Assembly (NCBI RefSeq): GCF_026460885.1 | Contig: NZ_JAOVZW010000008.1 | Location: forward strand, 1-64,000 | DNA: 64,000 nucleotides | Reading direction: 5' to 3' | Source: Chryseobacterium formosum | GTDB lineage: Bacteria; Bacteroidota; Bacteroidia; Flavobacteriales; Weeksellaceae | Shown: positions 34,795 through 43,668 of the stretch, one piece after another | Layout of the letters: each line of letters starts with the position of its first letter | Numbering within the stretch: position 1 is the first letter of the stretch | The notes under the pieces: model-generated | The model's database searches: none | Told to the model about the DNA's origin: nothing | Seen by the model: only the letters and a program-made list of their open reading frames with translations | Translations under genes and position numbers: made by a program

Positions 34795-36000
34795 ATGCAG
34801 AACAAGCTTAAAATCATCAACGATCCGGTTCACGGTTTCATAAAAATTCCTCACGAAATCTTATTTGATGTTATTGAACATCCATATTTTCAAAGATTAA
34901 GAAGGATTTCGCAGACCGGACTTTTAAATTTAATTTTTCCGGGTGCAACGCACACAAGATTTCATCATGCAATTGGTGCAATGCATTTGATGTTTACTGC
35001 TTTGGAAACTTTAAAGCAAAAAGGAGTCGCTATTTCTGTTGAGGAAGAGAAAGGTGCAATGTTGGCGATTTTAATGCACGATATTGGTCACGGTCCGTTT
35101 TCTCATGCTTTAGAAAGTATGTTGATGGATGATTGGCATCACGAAAATCTTTCCTTATTATTAATGAATAGATTGAATGATGAATTTAGTGGGCAATTAT
35201 CAACTGCAATCGAAATGTTTCAGGGAAAATACCACAGAAAGTTTTTTAATCAGTTAATCAGTTCACAATTGGATGTTGATCGATTGGATTATTTAAACAG
35301 AGACAGTTTTTTCACAGGAGTTTCGGAAGGAAATATCAATACACAAAGGATCATTTCGATGATGAACGTCTGCAAAGAAGAATTGGTGATTGATGCAAAA
35401 GGAGTTTATTCGATTGAAAATTTCCTGACGGCGAGAATGTTTATGTATTGGCAGGTTTATTACCATAAAACTTCAGCTTTGGCGGAATTTATTTTGGTGA
35501 AAATCCTCGAAAGAGCAAAATATTTGGTTTCTGAAGGCGTTGATTTACCTGCAACCGAAAATTTAAAATATTTTTTAAATCGAGGAAAAAGTGCAGCAAC
35601 TGATGAAGATGTAGAGCGTTTTACGCAGTTGGATGATAATGACGTGATTCAGGCAATGAAAATTTGGCAGAAATCAGATGATTTTATTCTTTCTTATTGG
35701 TGCAAGTGTGTGATCCAGCGAAATCTTCCGAAGACAATTATTTCGTCACACCCTTTTGATGAGAAATTTATTGAAGAAAAGATAAAAAACACTAACGATT
35801 TTTTTGGAATTGACAACGGAAATGAATTGGTACATCAGATAAACAGAAGTTTACTTCCTTATGATACAGAAAAACAGCCAATTTATCTCCTGCAGAAAAA
35901 TGGCGAAGTTTTAAAATTAGACGAGTCCGAAGATCAGCTTTTATCGGGTTTAATTGTTCATAAAACTCAAAGATACATCCTTGCTTTTCCAAGATTGTGA
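34795..36000 (+). CDS. HD-domain phosphohydrolase (dGTPase/SAMHD1-like)
   Basis: A 401-residue protein with the metal-binding HD signature: HTRFHHAIGAMH (~59-70), then AILMHDIGHGPFSHALE (His-Asp, ~97-113) and LDVDRLDYLNRDSFFTG (~164-180). The opening KIINDPVHGFIKIP is typical of this SAMHD1-like branch, which hydrolyses deoxynucleoside triphosphates or related phosphates. The exact substrate is unknown. It stands upstream of lpxD but appears to be a separate unit. Confidence 0.87.
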   Translation: MQNKLKIINDPVHGFIKIPHEILFDVIEHPYFQRLRRISQTGLLNLIFPGATHTRFHHAIGAMHLMFTALETLKQKGVAISVEEEKGAMLAILMHDIGHGPFSHALESMLMDDWHHENLSLLLMNRLNDEFSGQLSTAIEMFQGKYHRKFFNQLISSQLDVDRLDYLNRDSFFTGVSEGNINTQRIISMMNVCKEELVIDAKGVYSIENFLTARMFMYWQVYYHKTSALAEFILVKILERAKYLVSEGVDLPATENLKYFLNRGKSAATDEDVERFTQLDDNDVIQAMKIWQKSDDFILSYWCKCVIQRNLPKTIISSHPFDEKFIEEKIKNTNDFFGIDNGNELVHQINRSLLPYDTEKQPIYLLQKNGEVLKLDESEDQLLSGLIVHKTQRYILAFPRL

Positions 36001-36053
36001 TGGTGAATTTTCTTAAATAATATTAAAATCGATATTCCATAAACTAAAAAATG

Positions 36054-36082
36054 TTTGCGAATAAGAGAATTTCTTATCTTTG
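36054..36082 (+). promoter_or_regulatory. lpxD promoter (near-leaderless)
   Basis: TTTG at 36054-36057, a 17-nt spacer and TATCTTTG at 36075-36082 match both Bacteroidota promoter boxes. The lpxD ATG at 36089 is only 6 nt from the -7 box, so transcription would begin at or very close to the start codon. Confidence 0.7.
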
Positions 36083-36088
36083 CAGAAT

Positions 36089-37120
36089 ATGGAATTTACA
36101 GCTTCGCAAATTGCAAGTTTTATTGACGGAAAAATTATAGGTGACGGAGACGCACTTATTACCGGAGTTTCACCGATTGAAAGCGGAGAATCCGGGCATC
36201 TGTCATTTATTGCTCAAGATCGTTTTGCGCATCATTTAGATACTTCAAAATGTTCGGTACTTATTGTTACCGAGACACTTATCGATAAAAATAAATATAA
36301 TCCTACACTAATAGCGGTAAAAGATGCCTATCTTTCCTTTCAGGTTTTAATGAATCTGTATCAGGAAATGCAGGGCAGAAAAGAAGGGGTTGAAGATGGT
36401 TCTTCAATCCATGAAACTGCTGTAATTGGAGAAAAAGTGTATATCGGAGCATTTACTTATGTTTCCGAAAAAGCAAAAATTGGTGAAGGTACACAGATTT
36501 ATCCGCAGGTTTATATTGGTAAAGGTGTAAAAATCGGTAAAAACTGTAAAATCGACAGTGGTGCAAGAATCTATGATTACTGCATTATTGGTGATAATTG
36601 TGTGATTCATTCAAATACTGTAATTGGCGGTGATGGATTTGGTTTTCAGCCGACTGCGGAAGGTTTCCAAAAAATTCCTCAGTTAGGAAACGTTATCATT
36701 GAAGATAACGTGGAAATAGGTTCAAACTGCAGCATCGATAGAGCAACAATTGGTTCTACAACGATCGGAAAAGGTACTAAAATCGATAATTTAATCCAAA
36801 TTGCACACAACGTAAAAATTGGTCAGAATAACGTAATCGCTTCACAAACGGGGATTGCCGGTTCTACAATTGTTGGTGACTGGAATCAAATTGGAGGTCA
36901 GGTAGGAATCGTAGGTCATATAAAAATCGGAAATCAGGTGAAAATTCAAGCGCAAAGTGGAGTGAATTCCAGCGTTGATGATAAAGAAACTGTTTACGGT
37001 TCACCTGCAATTAGTTATAATGACTATCTTAGAAGCTACGTGCATTTCAGGAACCTTCCTGAGCTTGCGAAAAAAATAAATAATCTTGAGAATAACTCAA
37101 AAGATCATACTAATGAGTGA
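36089..37120 (+). CDS. lpxD: UDP-3-O-(3-hydroxyacyl)glucosamine N-acyltransferase
   Basis: A 343-residue lipid A enzyme that adds the second acyl chain to UDP-3-O-acyl-GlcN. It has an N-terminal uridine-binding domain (~1-100), then a left-handed beta-helix of hexapeptide repeats, with catalytic His in [15 protein letters not shown] at 36089 is chosen over the in-frame TTG at 36080, because that TTG is part of the -7 promoter box and METT-like LpxD N termini start at [12 protein letters not shown]. It overlaps the lpxC/fabZ start by 8 nt. Confidence 0.92.
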   Translation: MEFTASQIASFIDGKIIGDGDALITGVSPIESGESGHLSFIAQDRFAHHLDTSKCSVLIVTETLIDKNKYNPTLIAVKDAYLSFQVLMNLYQEMQGRKEGVEDGSSIHETAVIGEKVYIGAFTYVSEKAKIGEGTQIYPQVYIGKGVKIGKNCKIDSGARIYDYCIIGDNCVIHSNTVIGGDGFGFQPTAEGFQKIPQLGNVIIEDNVEIGSNCSIDRATIGSTTIGKGTKIDNLIQIAHNVKIGQNNVIASQTGIAGSTIVGDWNQIGGQVGIVGHIKIGNQVKIQAQSGVNSSVDDKETVYGSPAISYNDYLRSYVHFRNLPELAKKINNLENNSKDHTNE

Positions 37121-38510
37121 TATGCAAAAAACCCTTCAGGAAGAGGTTACTCTTTCTGGAATAGGTCTTCATACTGGTAGAGAAGTAAAATTAACCATTA
37201 AACCTGCAAAAGAAAATACAGGTTTTGTTTTCGTAAGAACAGATCTTGAGGGACGTCCTCATGTAGAAGCAGACGTAAACTATGTAGTTGCTACAGAAAG
37301 GGGAACTACTTTGGAGAAATTAGGCGTGAAAATCAATACTTGTGAGCATCTTTTGGCTGCTTTGGTAGGTTGCGATGTTGATAACGCTATTTTGGAAATG
37401 GATGCTTCAGAACCTCCAATTTTAGATGGTTCTTCTAAGTTTTTTGTTGAAGCTATCGAAAGTGTTGGCGTTGTAGAACAAGCTGTTGTAAGAGAATATC
37501 TTGTTATAAAAGAAGTTTTGAGTTACAGCGATCCTGCAACTGGTTCAGAAATTACAATCATTCCTTCAGATACATACGAAGTGACAACAATGGTAGATTT
37601 TGGAACTAAAGTTTTAGGAACTCAAAATGCTACTTTAAAAAATATTTCAGAGTTTAAAGAAGAAATTTCTTCTGCGAGAACATTCAGCTTTTTGCACGAA
37701 TTAGAAATGCTTCTTGACCACGGTTTGATCAAAGGTGGAGATATTTCAAATGCAATTGTTTATGTTGATAAAGATTTAACTCCGGAAACAACTGAAAAAC
37801 TAAAAACTGCTTTTGGTAAAGATCATGTATCCATCAGACCAAACGGAATTTTAGACAATTTAACTTTAAACTATCCAAACGAAGCTGCAAGACACAAATT
37901 GCTTGACGTGATCGGTGATTTGGCTTTATGTGGGGTTAAAATTAAAGGGAAAATTATTGCTAATAAACCAGGACATTTTGTAAATACTCAGTTTGCTAAA
38001 AAACTGAACCGTCAGTGGAAATTACAAAAGAAAAAAAATGTTCCAGATATCGACTTAACAAAAGAGCCGGTTTTCGACATCAATGGTATTATGCGATTAA
38101 TGCCTCATCGTTATCCTTTTTTGTTAATTGATAAAGTACTTGAACTTTCCGATAAGCACGTTGTAGGACTAAAAAATGTAACATTCAACGAACCATATTT
38201 TGTAGGGCATTTTCCTAAAGAACCGGTTATGCCGGGAGTTTTACAGGTTGAAGCTTTAGCACAAACTGGTGGGATTTTAGTTTTAGCAAGTGTACCAGAT
38301 CCTGAAAATTATTCAACTTATTTTATTAAAATAGATAAGGTGAAATTCAAAAGAAAAGTAATTCCGGGTGATACTTTGGTTTTTAAAATTGAATTGATTA
38401 CACCTATTAGAAGAGGTATTGTTCATATGCAGGGTTACGGATATGTAGGAGATACAATCGCTGTAGAAGCTGAACTAATGGCTCAAGTTGCAAAAAATAA
38501 AATTGATTAA
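37113..38510 (+). CDS. lpxC/fabZ: bifunctional UDP-3-O-acyl-GlcNAc deacetylase / 3-hydroxyacyl-ACP dehydratase
   Basis: A 465-residue fusion normal for Bacteroidota. The LpxC part (~1-300) has [16 protein letters not shown], the zinc motif [18 protein letters not shown] and [12 protein letters not shown]. The FabZ part (~325-465) has [16 protein letters not shown], the catalytic His in [26 protein letters not shown] and [17 protein letters not shown]. It commits UDP-GlcNAc to lipid A and dehydrates acyl chains for fatty-acid synthesis. Start at 37113 (MSDMQKT), 8 nt inside lpxD; an upstream frame extension to 37086 is rejected. lpxA follows with no gap. Confidence 0.95.
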   Translation: MSDMQKTLQEEVTLSGIGLHTGREVKLTIKPAKENTGFVFVRTDLEGRPHVEADVNYVVATERGTTLEKLGVKINTCEHLLAALVGCDVDNAILEMDASEPPILDGSSKFFVEAIESVGVVEQAVVREYLVIKEVLSYSDPATGSEITIIPSDTYEVTTMVDFGTKVLGTQNATLKNISEFKEEISSARTFSFLHELEMLLDHGLIKGGDISNAIVYVDKDLTPETTEKLKTAFGKDHVSIRPNGILDNLTLNYPNEAARHKLLDVIGDLALCGVKIKGKIIANKPGHFVNTQFAKKLNRQWKLQKKKNVPDIDLTKEPVFDINGIMRLMPHRYPFLLIDKVLELSDKHVVGLKNVTFNEPYFVGHFPKEPVMPGVLQVEALAQTGGILVLASVPDPENYSTYFIKIDKVKFKRKVIPGDTLVFKIELITPIRRGIVHMQGYGYVGDTIAVEAELMAQVAKNKID

Positions 38511-39299
38511 ATGATTCATCAATTAGCGGCCGTTGACAAGCGTGCAAAAATCAGCAAAAACGTTGTTGTAGAACCGTTTACTACCATTGCAGGTGATGTA
38601 GAAATAGGAGAGGGAACATGGATTGGTTCTAACGTAACCATCATGGATGGAGCAAGAATCGGTAAAAACTGCAGGATTTTTCCAGGAACAGTAATTTCTG
38701 CGATTCCTCAGGATTTAAAATTCGACGGTGAAGATACACAAACCATCATCGGTGATGATACTACAATCAGAGAATGTGTAACGGTAAACAGAGGTACAAA
38801 AGCTTTAGGTTATACAAAAATCGGAGCCAACTGTCTGATTATGGCAACTTCTCATATTGCGCACGATTGTTTAATTGGTGATCACGTTATCATTGTAAAC
38901 GGTTGCGGAATTGCGGGTCACGTAGAAATTGGTGATTATACGGTAATGGGAGGTTTGTCTGCTGTTCATCAGTTTGGTAAAATCGGGAAACACGTAATGA
39001 TTTCCGGAGGTACTTTGGTGAGAAAAGATATTCCGCCTTACGTAAAAGTAGCAAGAGAGCCGATGTCTTATGCGGGAATTAATTCTGTAGGTTTAAGAAG
39101 AAGAGGTTTCAGCAATGATAAAATCTTCGAAATTCAGAAAATTTACAGAGCGATTTTTCAAATGAAAATGAATGTTTCTCAGGCAGTTTCACACATTGAA
39201 AAAGAAATGCTTCCAACGGCAGAAAGAGATGAAATTCTTCAGTTTATTCAAAATTCACCAAGAGGTATCGTAAAAGGATACGGAACAGGTAAAGAATAA
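38511..39299 (+). CDS. lpxA: acyl-ACP--UDP-N-acetylglucosamine O-acyltransferase
   Basis: A 262-residue hexapeptide-repeat enzyme performing the first step of lipid A synthesis. It shows IGEGTWIGSNVTIMDGARIG, the TTIRECVTVNRGT block, catalytic His in MATSHIAHDCLIGDHV and the C-terminal LRRRGFSNDKIFEIQKIYRAIF helical domain. It starts directly after the lpxC/fabZ stop. Its position after lpxC/fabZ is the conserved lipid A operon order. Confidence 0.95.
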   Translation: MIHQLAAVDKRAKISKNVVVEPFTTIAGDVEIGEGTWIGSNVTIMDGARIGKNCRIFPGTVISAIPQDLKFDGEDTQTIIGDDTTIRECVTVNRGTKALGYTKIGANCLIMATSHIAHDCLIGDHVIIVNGCGIAGHVEIGDYTVMGGLSAVHQFGKIGKHVMISGGTLVRKDIPPYVKVAREPMSYAGINSVGLRRRGFSNDKIFEIQKIYRAIFQMKMNVSQAVSHIEKEMLPTAERDEILQFIQNSPRGIVKGYGTGKE

Positions 39300-39314
39300 T
39301 TAAATTTAATTAAG

Positions 39315-39662
39315 ATGAGAAATTTAGTATTGATTTTTACAGTATTTTCTTCTTTTGTTTTTGCGCAGCAGAAAAAAGACGCTTCATTGAATTTTAAAGA
39401 TTCTTTGGCAGTTAAAAATGTAAATTCAATTTTGGATTATTCAAAAAAATCTTTCTCAAATTTAAATTCAGACCTAAAAAGTTCATCAGCAATGAACAAA
39501 AATTTAGACCAACTTTTAATCAATACCATCAATTTCAATACAGTAATTAACAATCGTGCTGTAACTCCTACAGATGCAGGAACGTTTTACAGACCGAGAG
39601 TTGATGCGATGGATATGCTTGGAAGAAAAGTTTTGAGTCTTCAGGTCTACAAATCAAAATAA
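39315..39662 (+). CDS. hypothetical exported protein between lpxA and efp
   Basis: A 115-residue protein with a clear signal peptide (residues 1-~18, ending VFAQQ). The mature part is helical and Ser/Asn/Lys-rich (SILDYSKKSFSNLNSDLKSSSAMNKNLD), with a C-terminal DMLGRKVLSLQVYKSK segment. No known domain recognised. It lies 15 nt after lpxA and 21 nt before efp, so it is probably co-transcribed. Confidence 0.72.
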   Translation: MRNLVLIFTVFSSFVFAQQKKDASLNFKDSLAVKNVNSILDYSKKSFSNLNSDLKSSSAMNKNLDQLLINTINFNTVINNRAVTPTDAGTFYRPRVDAMDMLGRKVLSLQVYKSK

Positions 39663-39683
39663 AAAAATAATATATAAAATTCA

Positions 39684-40250
39684 ATGGCAACAAGTAACGA
39701 TATTAAGAAGGGAATGTGTATCGAATTCAGCAACGATATTTTCAAAATTGTTGAATTTATGCACGTTAAACCAGGTAAAGGGCCAGCTTTCGTAAGAACA
39801 AAAATGAAATCAGTAACCAACGGAAAAGTTTTGGATAATACTTTTTCTGCAGGTCATAAAATCGATGAAGTAAAAGTAATCACCAGAAAATTTCAGTATT
39901 TGTATGATGATGAAAACGGATTTCATTTTATGAATAACGAAGATTTTTCTCAATTGTATTTAGGAAAAGAAATGATTGAAAACTCAAACCTAATGAAAGC
40001 AGGTGAAGAAGTTACTATTATTTTAAAAGATGCTGATGAAACGCCACTTTCTGCAGAATTACCTCAGTCTGTTTATTTGGAAGTTATTGAAGCTGATCCG
40101 GGTGTAAAAGGAAATACAGCGACAAATGCTTTGAAAAACGCAATCGTTGAAACAGGTGCAAGAGTAATGGTTCCTTTATTCATCGAAGCTGGAGACAAAA
40201 TCAAAGTAAGCACAGAAGACGGTTCTTACTTAGAAAGAGTAAAAGAGTAG
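39684..40250 (+). CDS. efp: translation elongation factor P
   Basis: A 188-residue three-domain EF-P that rescues ribosomes stalled at polyproline. The N-terminal KOW-like domain contains the tip loop KPGKGPAFVRTK with Lys32, the residue modified in many bacteria. The OB domain shows LPQSVYLEVIEADPGVKGNTA and the C-terminal GDKIKVSTEDGSYLERV. No EpmA/EpmB-type modification genes are in the window. It is the last gene before a terminator and a repeat-rich gap. Confidence 0.96.
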   Translation: MATSNDIKKGMCIEFSNDIFKIVEFMHVKPGKGPAFVRTKMKSVTNGKVLDNTFSAGHKIDEVKVITRKFQYLYDDENGFHFMNNEDFSQLYLGKEMIENSNLMKAGEEVTIILKDADETPLSAELPQSVYLEVIEADPGVKGNTATNALKNAIVETGARVMVPLFIEAGDKIKVSTEDGSYLERVKE

Positions 40251-40270
40251 TAATACTAAACAATATTAGG

Positions 40271-40307
40271 AAGCTGGAAGATAATCACTTTCAGCTTTCA
40301 TTTTTTT
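40271..40307 (+). terminator. terminator after efp
   Basis: A 10-bp stem (AAGCTGGAAG at 40271-40280 with CTTTCAGCTT at 40288-40297, one G-T pair) followed by seven T. It ends the lpxD-efp transcript. Confidence 0.8.
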
Positions 40308-40409
40308 ATGGCAGCTTTTTCCGTCTTCCACTCCCGCTTTTTTGCTACACTTCGTTTCGCAAAAAGAGCTCCGTTCAAGCCGGGCTGCAATTTAGACAGA
40401 AAAACAAAC

Positions 40410-40515
40410 CTTGTCATCATTTCAAAATTTGACAAAGCTGATTTAAAATAAAAAAAGTATCACAAAAACCTTATCAAGGTTTTAAACCCTGACAAGGTTG
40501 ATTTAAAACAAAACA
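40410..40515. repeat. intergenic repeat: two related TGACAA(A/G)-(G/C)TTGATTTAAAA units with inverted arms
   Basis: Two related units, TTTGACAAAGCTGATTTAAA near 40428 and CCTGACAAGGTTGATTTAAA near 40489, follow one another. CCTTATCAAGG and CCTGACAAGGTT form an inverted pair around 40470-40500. The preceding 40300-40400 stretch has further palindromic pieces (TTTCGCAAAAAGAGC). This looks like a dispersed flavobacterial intergenic repeat. Confidence 0.5.
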
Positions 40516-40528
40516 TCATTTAAACAGT

Positions 40529-41431
40529 ATGACGTTTCATCAGCCACAAAAACTAAAAACTATTGCAGACCTCATCGGAGCAAAATTTCTTGGTTCCGAA
40601 GATTTTCAGGTTTTTGGTACCAACGAAATTCACAGAGTAAAAGCAGGAGAAATCGTTTTCGTTAATCATCCAAAATATTACGAAAAAGCTTTAAATTCTG
40701 CTGCTACAATTATCCTCATTGATAAAGAAGTAGAATGTCCGGAAGGAAAAGCACTTTTGGTTTCTGACGATCCTTTCAGAGATTTCAATAAAATCAATAC
40801 CCATTTTACCAAAATCTATAATTTCACAGAAACACTTCATGATGTGGAAATAGGAGAAGGTACAAAAATACATCCTTCCGCAGTTCTTGGAAACAATATC
40901 ACCATTGGAAAAAACACAATTATTTTCCCAAATGTTGTTATTGGAGATCGTACAGTGATTGGTGATAATGTGATTATTCAATCCAACACCGTTTTAGGAG
41001 GTGACGCTTTTTATTACAGAAAATTAAATGGAAATTTTGACCGTTTAATTTCTGTAGGAAATGTCATCATCGAAAATAATGTAGAAATCGGAAACGGTTG
41101 TACAATTGACAGAGGTGTTACAGACTCTACAATCATTGGTGAAGGTTCAGTTTTAGATAATCAAATTCAAATCGGGCATGATACGGTAATTGGAAGAAAA
41201 TGTCTTATTGCATCTCAAGTTGGTGTTGCAGGATGCTGTATCATCGGTGATGAGGTAACTTTATGGGGACAGGTTGGTATCGCTTCAGGAAATCATATTG
41301 AAAGCGGCTCAGTTATTTTAGGTAAAACCGGAGTCAATAGAGATCTTAAAAAAGGAACCTACATCGGAATGTTTGCCGAAGATTACAAAACTTACCTTAA
41401 AAAAGAGGTGAAATTGAGAAATCTTGAGTAA
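40529..41431 (+). CDS. second LpxD-like acyltransferase
   Basis: A 300-residue hexapeptide-repeat protein related to LpxD, with a divergent N-terminal domain (~1-100) and a beta-helix that keeps a catalytic-type His in [12 protein letters not shown] and the [18 protein letters not shown] segment. The C-terminal helical arm of true LpxD is shorter. Flavobacteria usually carry this paralogue near efp and sucD. Whether it acylates lipid A precursors or another UDP-sugar is not known. Confidence 0.8.
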   Translation: MTFHQPQKLKTIADLIGAKFLGSEDFQVFGTNEIHRVKAGEIVFVNHPKYYEKALNSAATIILIDKEVECPEGKALLVSDDPFRDFNKINTHFTKIYNFTETLHDVEIGEGTKIHPSAVLGNNITIGKNTIIFPNVVIGDRTVIGDNVIIQSNTVLGGDAFYYRKLNGNFDRLISVGNVIIENNVEIGNGCTIDRGVTDSTIIGEGSVLDNQIQIGHDTVIGRKCLIASQVGVAGCCIIGDEVTLWGQVGIASGNHIESGSVILGKTGVNRDLKKGTYIGMFAEDYKTYLKKEVKLRNLE

Positions 41432-41471
41432 ACAAATGCCTCGAATTTATTTAAAATTAAAGAAAAATAAG

Positions 41472-41479
41472 TAAATTTG
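41472..41479 (+). promoter_or_regulatory. -7 promoter element of sucD
   Basis: TAAATTTG fits the -7 consensus, 44 nt before the sucD start in a 92-nt gap; no clear -33. Confidence 0.45.
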
Positions 41480-41523
41480 TGAGCATTAATAAATTAAGAA
41501 AATAAATTTAAAAAAACAATAAA

Positions 41524-42396
41524 ATGTCAATTTTAGTAAACAAAGATTCTAAAGTAATTGTACAAGGATTTACTGGTAACGAAGGTACTTTCCACGCAGG
41601 TCAGATGATTGAATACGGAACGAACGTAGTAGGTGGTGTTACTCCAGGAAAAGGAGGAAGCGAGCACTTAGGTAAGCCTGTTTTCAATACTGTAGCTGAT
41701 GCTGTTGCAAAAGCTGGAGCAAACGTAAGTATCATTTTCGTACCACCTGCATTTGCTGCAGATGCTATCATGGAAGCTGCTGAAGCAGGTATCAAAGTAA
41801 TCGTTTGTATTACAGAAGGTATTCCTGTTGCAGATATGGTAAAAGTAAAATCTTATATCGCTGACAAAGACTGCAGATTGATTGGGCCAAACTGCCCTGG
41901 AATCATCACTTCTGATGAAGCTAAAATTGGTATTATGCCAGGTTTCGTTTTCAAAGCAGGTAAAGTAGGTATCGTTTCAAAATCTGGAACTTTAACTTAT
42001 GAAGCAGCTGACCAAGTTGTAAGAGCTGGTTACGGAATTTCTACTGCAATCGGAATTGGTGGTGATCCAATCATTGGTACTACAACTAAAGAAGCTTTAG
42101 AATTATTCATCAACGATCCTGAAACTGAAGCGGTTGTAATGATCGGAGAAATCGGTGGAGGTCTTGAAGCTGAAGCTGCAAGATGGTATAAAGCTAGTGG
42201 TTCTACAAAACCAGTTGTAGGTTTCATCGCTGGTCAAACTGCTCCTAAAGGAAGAACAATGGGGCACGCTGGTGCAATCGTTGGAGGTGATGAAGATACA
42301 GCTCAGGCTAAAATGGAAATCATGAGAGAAAACGGTATCACTGTAGTAGATTCTCCTGCTGATATTGGTGCTACTGTAGCAAAAATCTTAGGATAA
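41524..42396 (+). CDS. sucD: succinate--CoA ligase, alpha subunit
   Basis: A 290-residue citric-acid-cycle subunit. It has the CoA-binding Rossmann region ([27 protein letters not shown]), the [20 protein letters not shown] loop, and the phospho-His in [13 protein letters not shown] (His248). The beta subunit gene sucC is not adjacent, which is usual in this group. Its sequence is less AT-rich and codon-biased, as expected for a highly expressed gene. Confidence 0.96.
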   Translation: MSILVNKDSKVIVQGFTGNEGTFHAGQMIEYGTNVVGGVTPGKGGSEHLGKPVFNTVADAVAKAGANVSIIFVPPAFAADAIMEAAEAGIKVIVCITEGIPVADMVKVKSYIADKDCRLIGPNCPGIITSDEAKIGIMPGFVFKAGKVGIVSKSGTLTYEAADQVVRAGYGISTAIGIGGDPIIGTTTKEALELFINDPETEAVVMIGEIGGGLEAEAARWYKASGSTKPVVGFIAGQTAPKGRTMGHAGAIVGGDEDTAQAKMEIMRENGITVVDSPADIGATVAKILG

Positions 42397-42414
42397 TATA
42401 AATACAAATACGAT

Positions 42415-43059
42415 ATGAAAAAAATTTTATTAATATCTGCACTGGCTTTTTCTGTTTTATCATTCGCCCAGATTGATTTACGCAACACAAGATTTGGTCT
42501 TACTGCAGGTGGAAACTATTCCAGAGTTAAAAATGCTCACAATCCTTCAGGAGCGAGATTTGCTTTTCAAGGTGGTGTTTTAGCACTAATTCCTTTAGGA
42601 AATGCAGATCAGTTCTATTTACAGCCTGAAGTTGTTTATTACGGAGCCGGAGAATCTGGTAAATCTAAAGATGCTAAAGGTGTAAAAGGATATGATGCAG
42701 TTTATGCTAACAATTACATCAGTGTACCTGTTTCTTTCAAAGGATATTTTTCTGAAGCAGAATCAGAATTCTTTGGATTGATTGGTCCGAGATTCAACTT
42801 TTTGATTGATCAAAAAGTGAAAAACGAATCCCGTGAAATCTACAGAACAGATCAACTGGGTAAAGCAAAATCTTTTAACTTCGCCATTGGTGCAGGAATA
42901 GGATATAGTTATAAAAGACAGCTTGAATTAGCTTTGAAATATGATTTTGGATTGTCAAATACTTATCCGATTTTGGATGAGACTAAGATTGATGCAAACT
43001 CAGCAAAAAAGAAATCTGAGCAGGTTATAAGCTTAAGCTTAAGCTATATTTTTGAATAA
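42415..43059 (+). CDS. outer-membrane beta-barrel protein (PorT/OMP_b-brl_2-like)
   Basis: A 214-residue secreted protein with a signal peptide (residues 1-~19, ending SFAQ). It has alternating strands with Gly/aromatic ends: RFGLTAGGNYSRVKN, FYLQPEVVYYGAGE, VPVSFKGYF, FNFAIGAGIGYSYKRQLELALKYDFGLSNTYP and SLSLSYIFE with a terminal Phe-Glu. This is the eight-strand porin-family pattern common in Bacteroidota. Function unknown. It lies 18 nt after sucD and ends at a strong terminator. Confidence 0.82.
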   Translation: MKKILLISALAFSVLSFAQIDLRNTRFGLTAGGNYSRVKNAHNPSGARFAFQGGVLALIPLGNADQFYLQPEVVYYGAGESGKSKDAKGVKGYDAVYANNYISVPVSFKGYFSEAESEFFGLIGPRFNFLIDQKVKNESREIYRTDQLGKAKSFNFAIGAGIGYSYKRQLELALKYDFGLSNTYPILDETKIDANSAKKKSEQVISLSLSYIFE

Positions 43060-43080
43060 ATTTTTTCAAATCAAAACATA

Positions 43081-43120
43081 AAAACTCCCGAAGCTACTAA
43101 GTTTCGGGAGTTTTGTTTAT
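43081..43120 (+). terminator. terminator after the beta-barrel gene
   Basis: A 12-bp stem (AAAACTCCCGAA at 43081-43092 with its complement at 43103-43114) and T-rich tail between convergent genes. Confidence 0.87.
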
Positions 43121-43482
43121 TATAAAATGAATATATAATCTTTAACGATATTGAAACCAAAAAGACCTTTGCATAACTTTAGCTGTAACGACTTCGTTTT
43201 GTCTAAAATTTCAATATTCTTGTCAACTTTAAATATAAAGGTTTTATAATTTCTAGGATCGATTTCTATATAAACTATTCTTAGATTCTGATTATTTATA
43301 ATGAATGGATTCGAAATATTAGAGGTTTCATCAATATTATAAGTCTTAGAAAAAGTATTGTTTTCGGAAAAAAAATAATTTGTGGATAGAATAATTGTTG
43401 TTAAAAAAGTTCCGAAAAATATGCAGTAAAAAAATCTTATCAACTTATTATCAATAGTAAATATTCGTATTGTCTTAGTCAA
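43120..43482 (-). CDS. hypothetical membrane-anchored protein, 120 residues
   Basis: The product has one N-terminal hydrophobic helix (residues ~16-37, FFYCIFFGTFLTTIILSTNYFF) and a soluble beta-rich remainder (NLRIVYIEIDPRNYKTFIFKVDKNIEILD). It probably starts with TTG at 43482, overlapping the stop of the short upstream frame (43479-43634) by 3 nt, which suggests translational coupling. No family recognised. Reading is plausible, not certain. Confidence 0.5.
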   Translation of the reverse strand: MTKTIRIFTIDNKLIRFFYCIFFGTFLTTIILSTNYFFSENNTFSKTYNIDETSNISNPFIINNQNLRIVYIEIDPRNYKTFIFKVDKNIEILDKTKSLQLKLCKGLFGFNIVKDYIFIL

Positions 43483-43634
43483 ATCAAAAAGATTGATGAA
43501 CCCAACACAAAAAGAAATATCACAGGTTTAAATCCAATTATTGTTCTGAAATACAAAAAAATGTTTAAACAACTGCATGAAATTATTGCGAAGATGAGTG
43601 TTATAGCTATAAAAATACTTTTTTGCGTAAACAT
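43479..43634 (-). CDS. predicted 51-residue membrane protein
   Basis: Reverse-strand ATG at 43634 opens a 51-codon frame (MFTQKSIF... to stop at 43479) with two hydrophobic helices (~residues 6-27 and ~37-51). It overlaps the next gene start by 3 nt. It looks like the first gene of a two-gene unit of small membrane proteins. No homology could be tested. Confidence 0.42.
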   Translation of the reverse strand: MFTQKSIFIAITLIFAIISCSCLNIFLYFRTIIGFKPVIFLFVLGSSIFLI

Positions 43635-43668
43635 TTTATTCGTTATAAAATTTTGTGAATTTCATTAA

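Noticed and set aside
36080..36088. Upstream TTG start for lpxD
   Set aside because: This TTG is part of the -7 promoter box TATCTTTG, and conserved LpxD N termini begin at the ATG at 36089.
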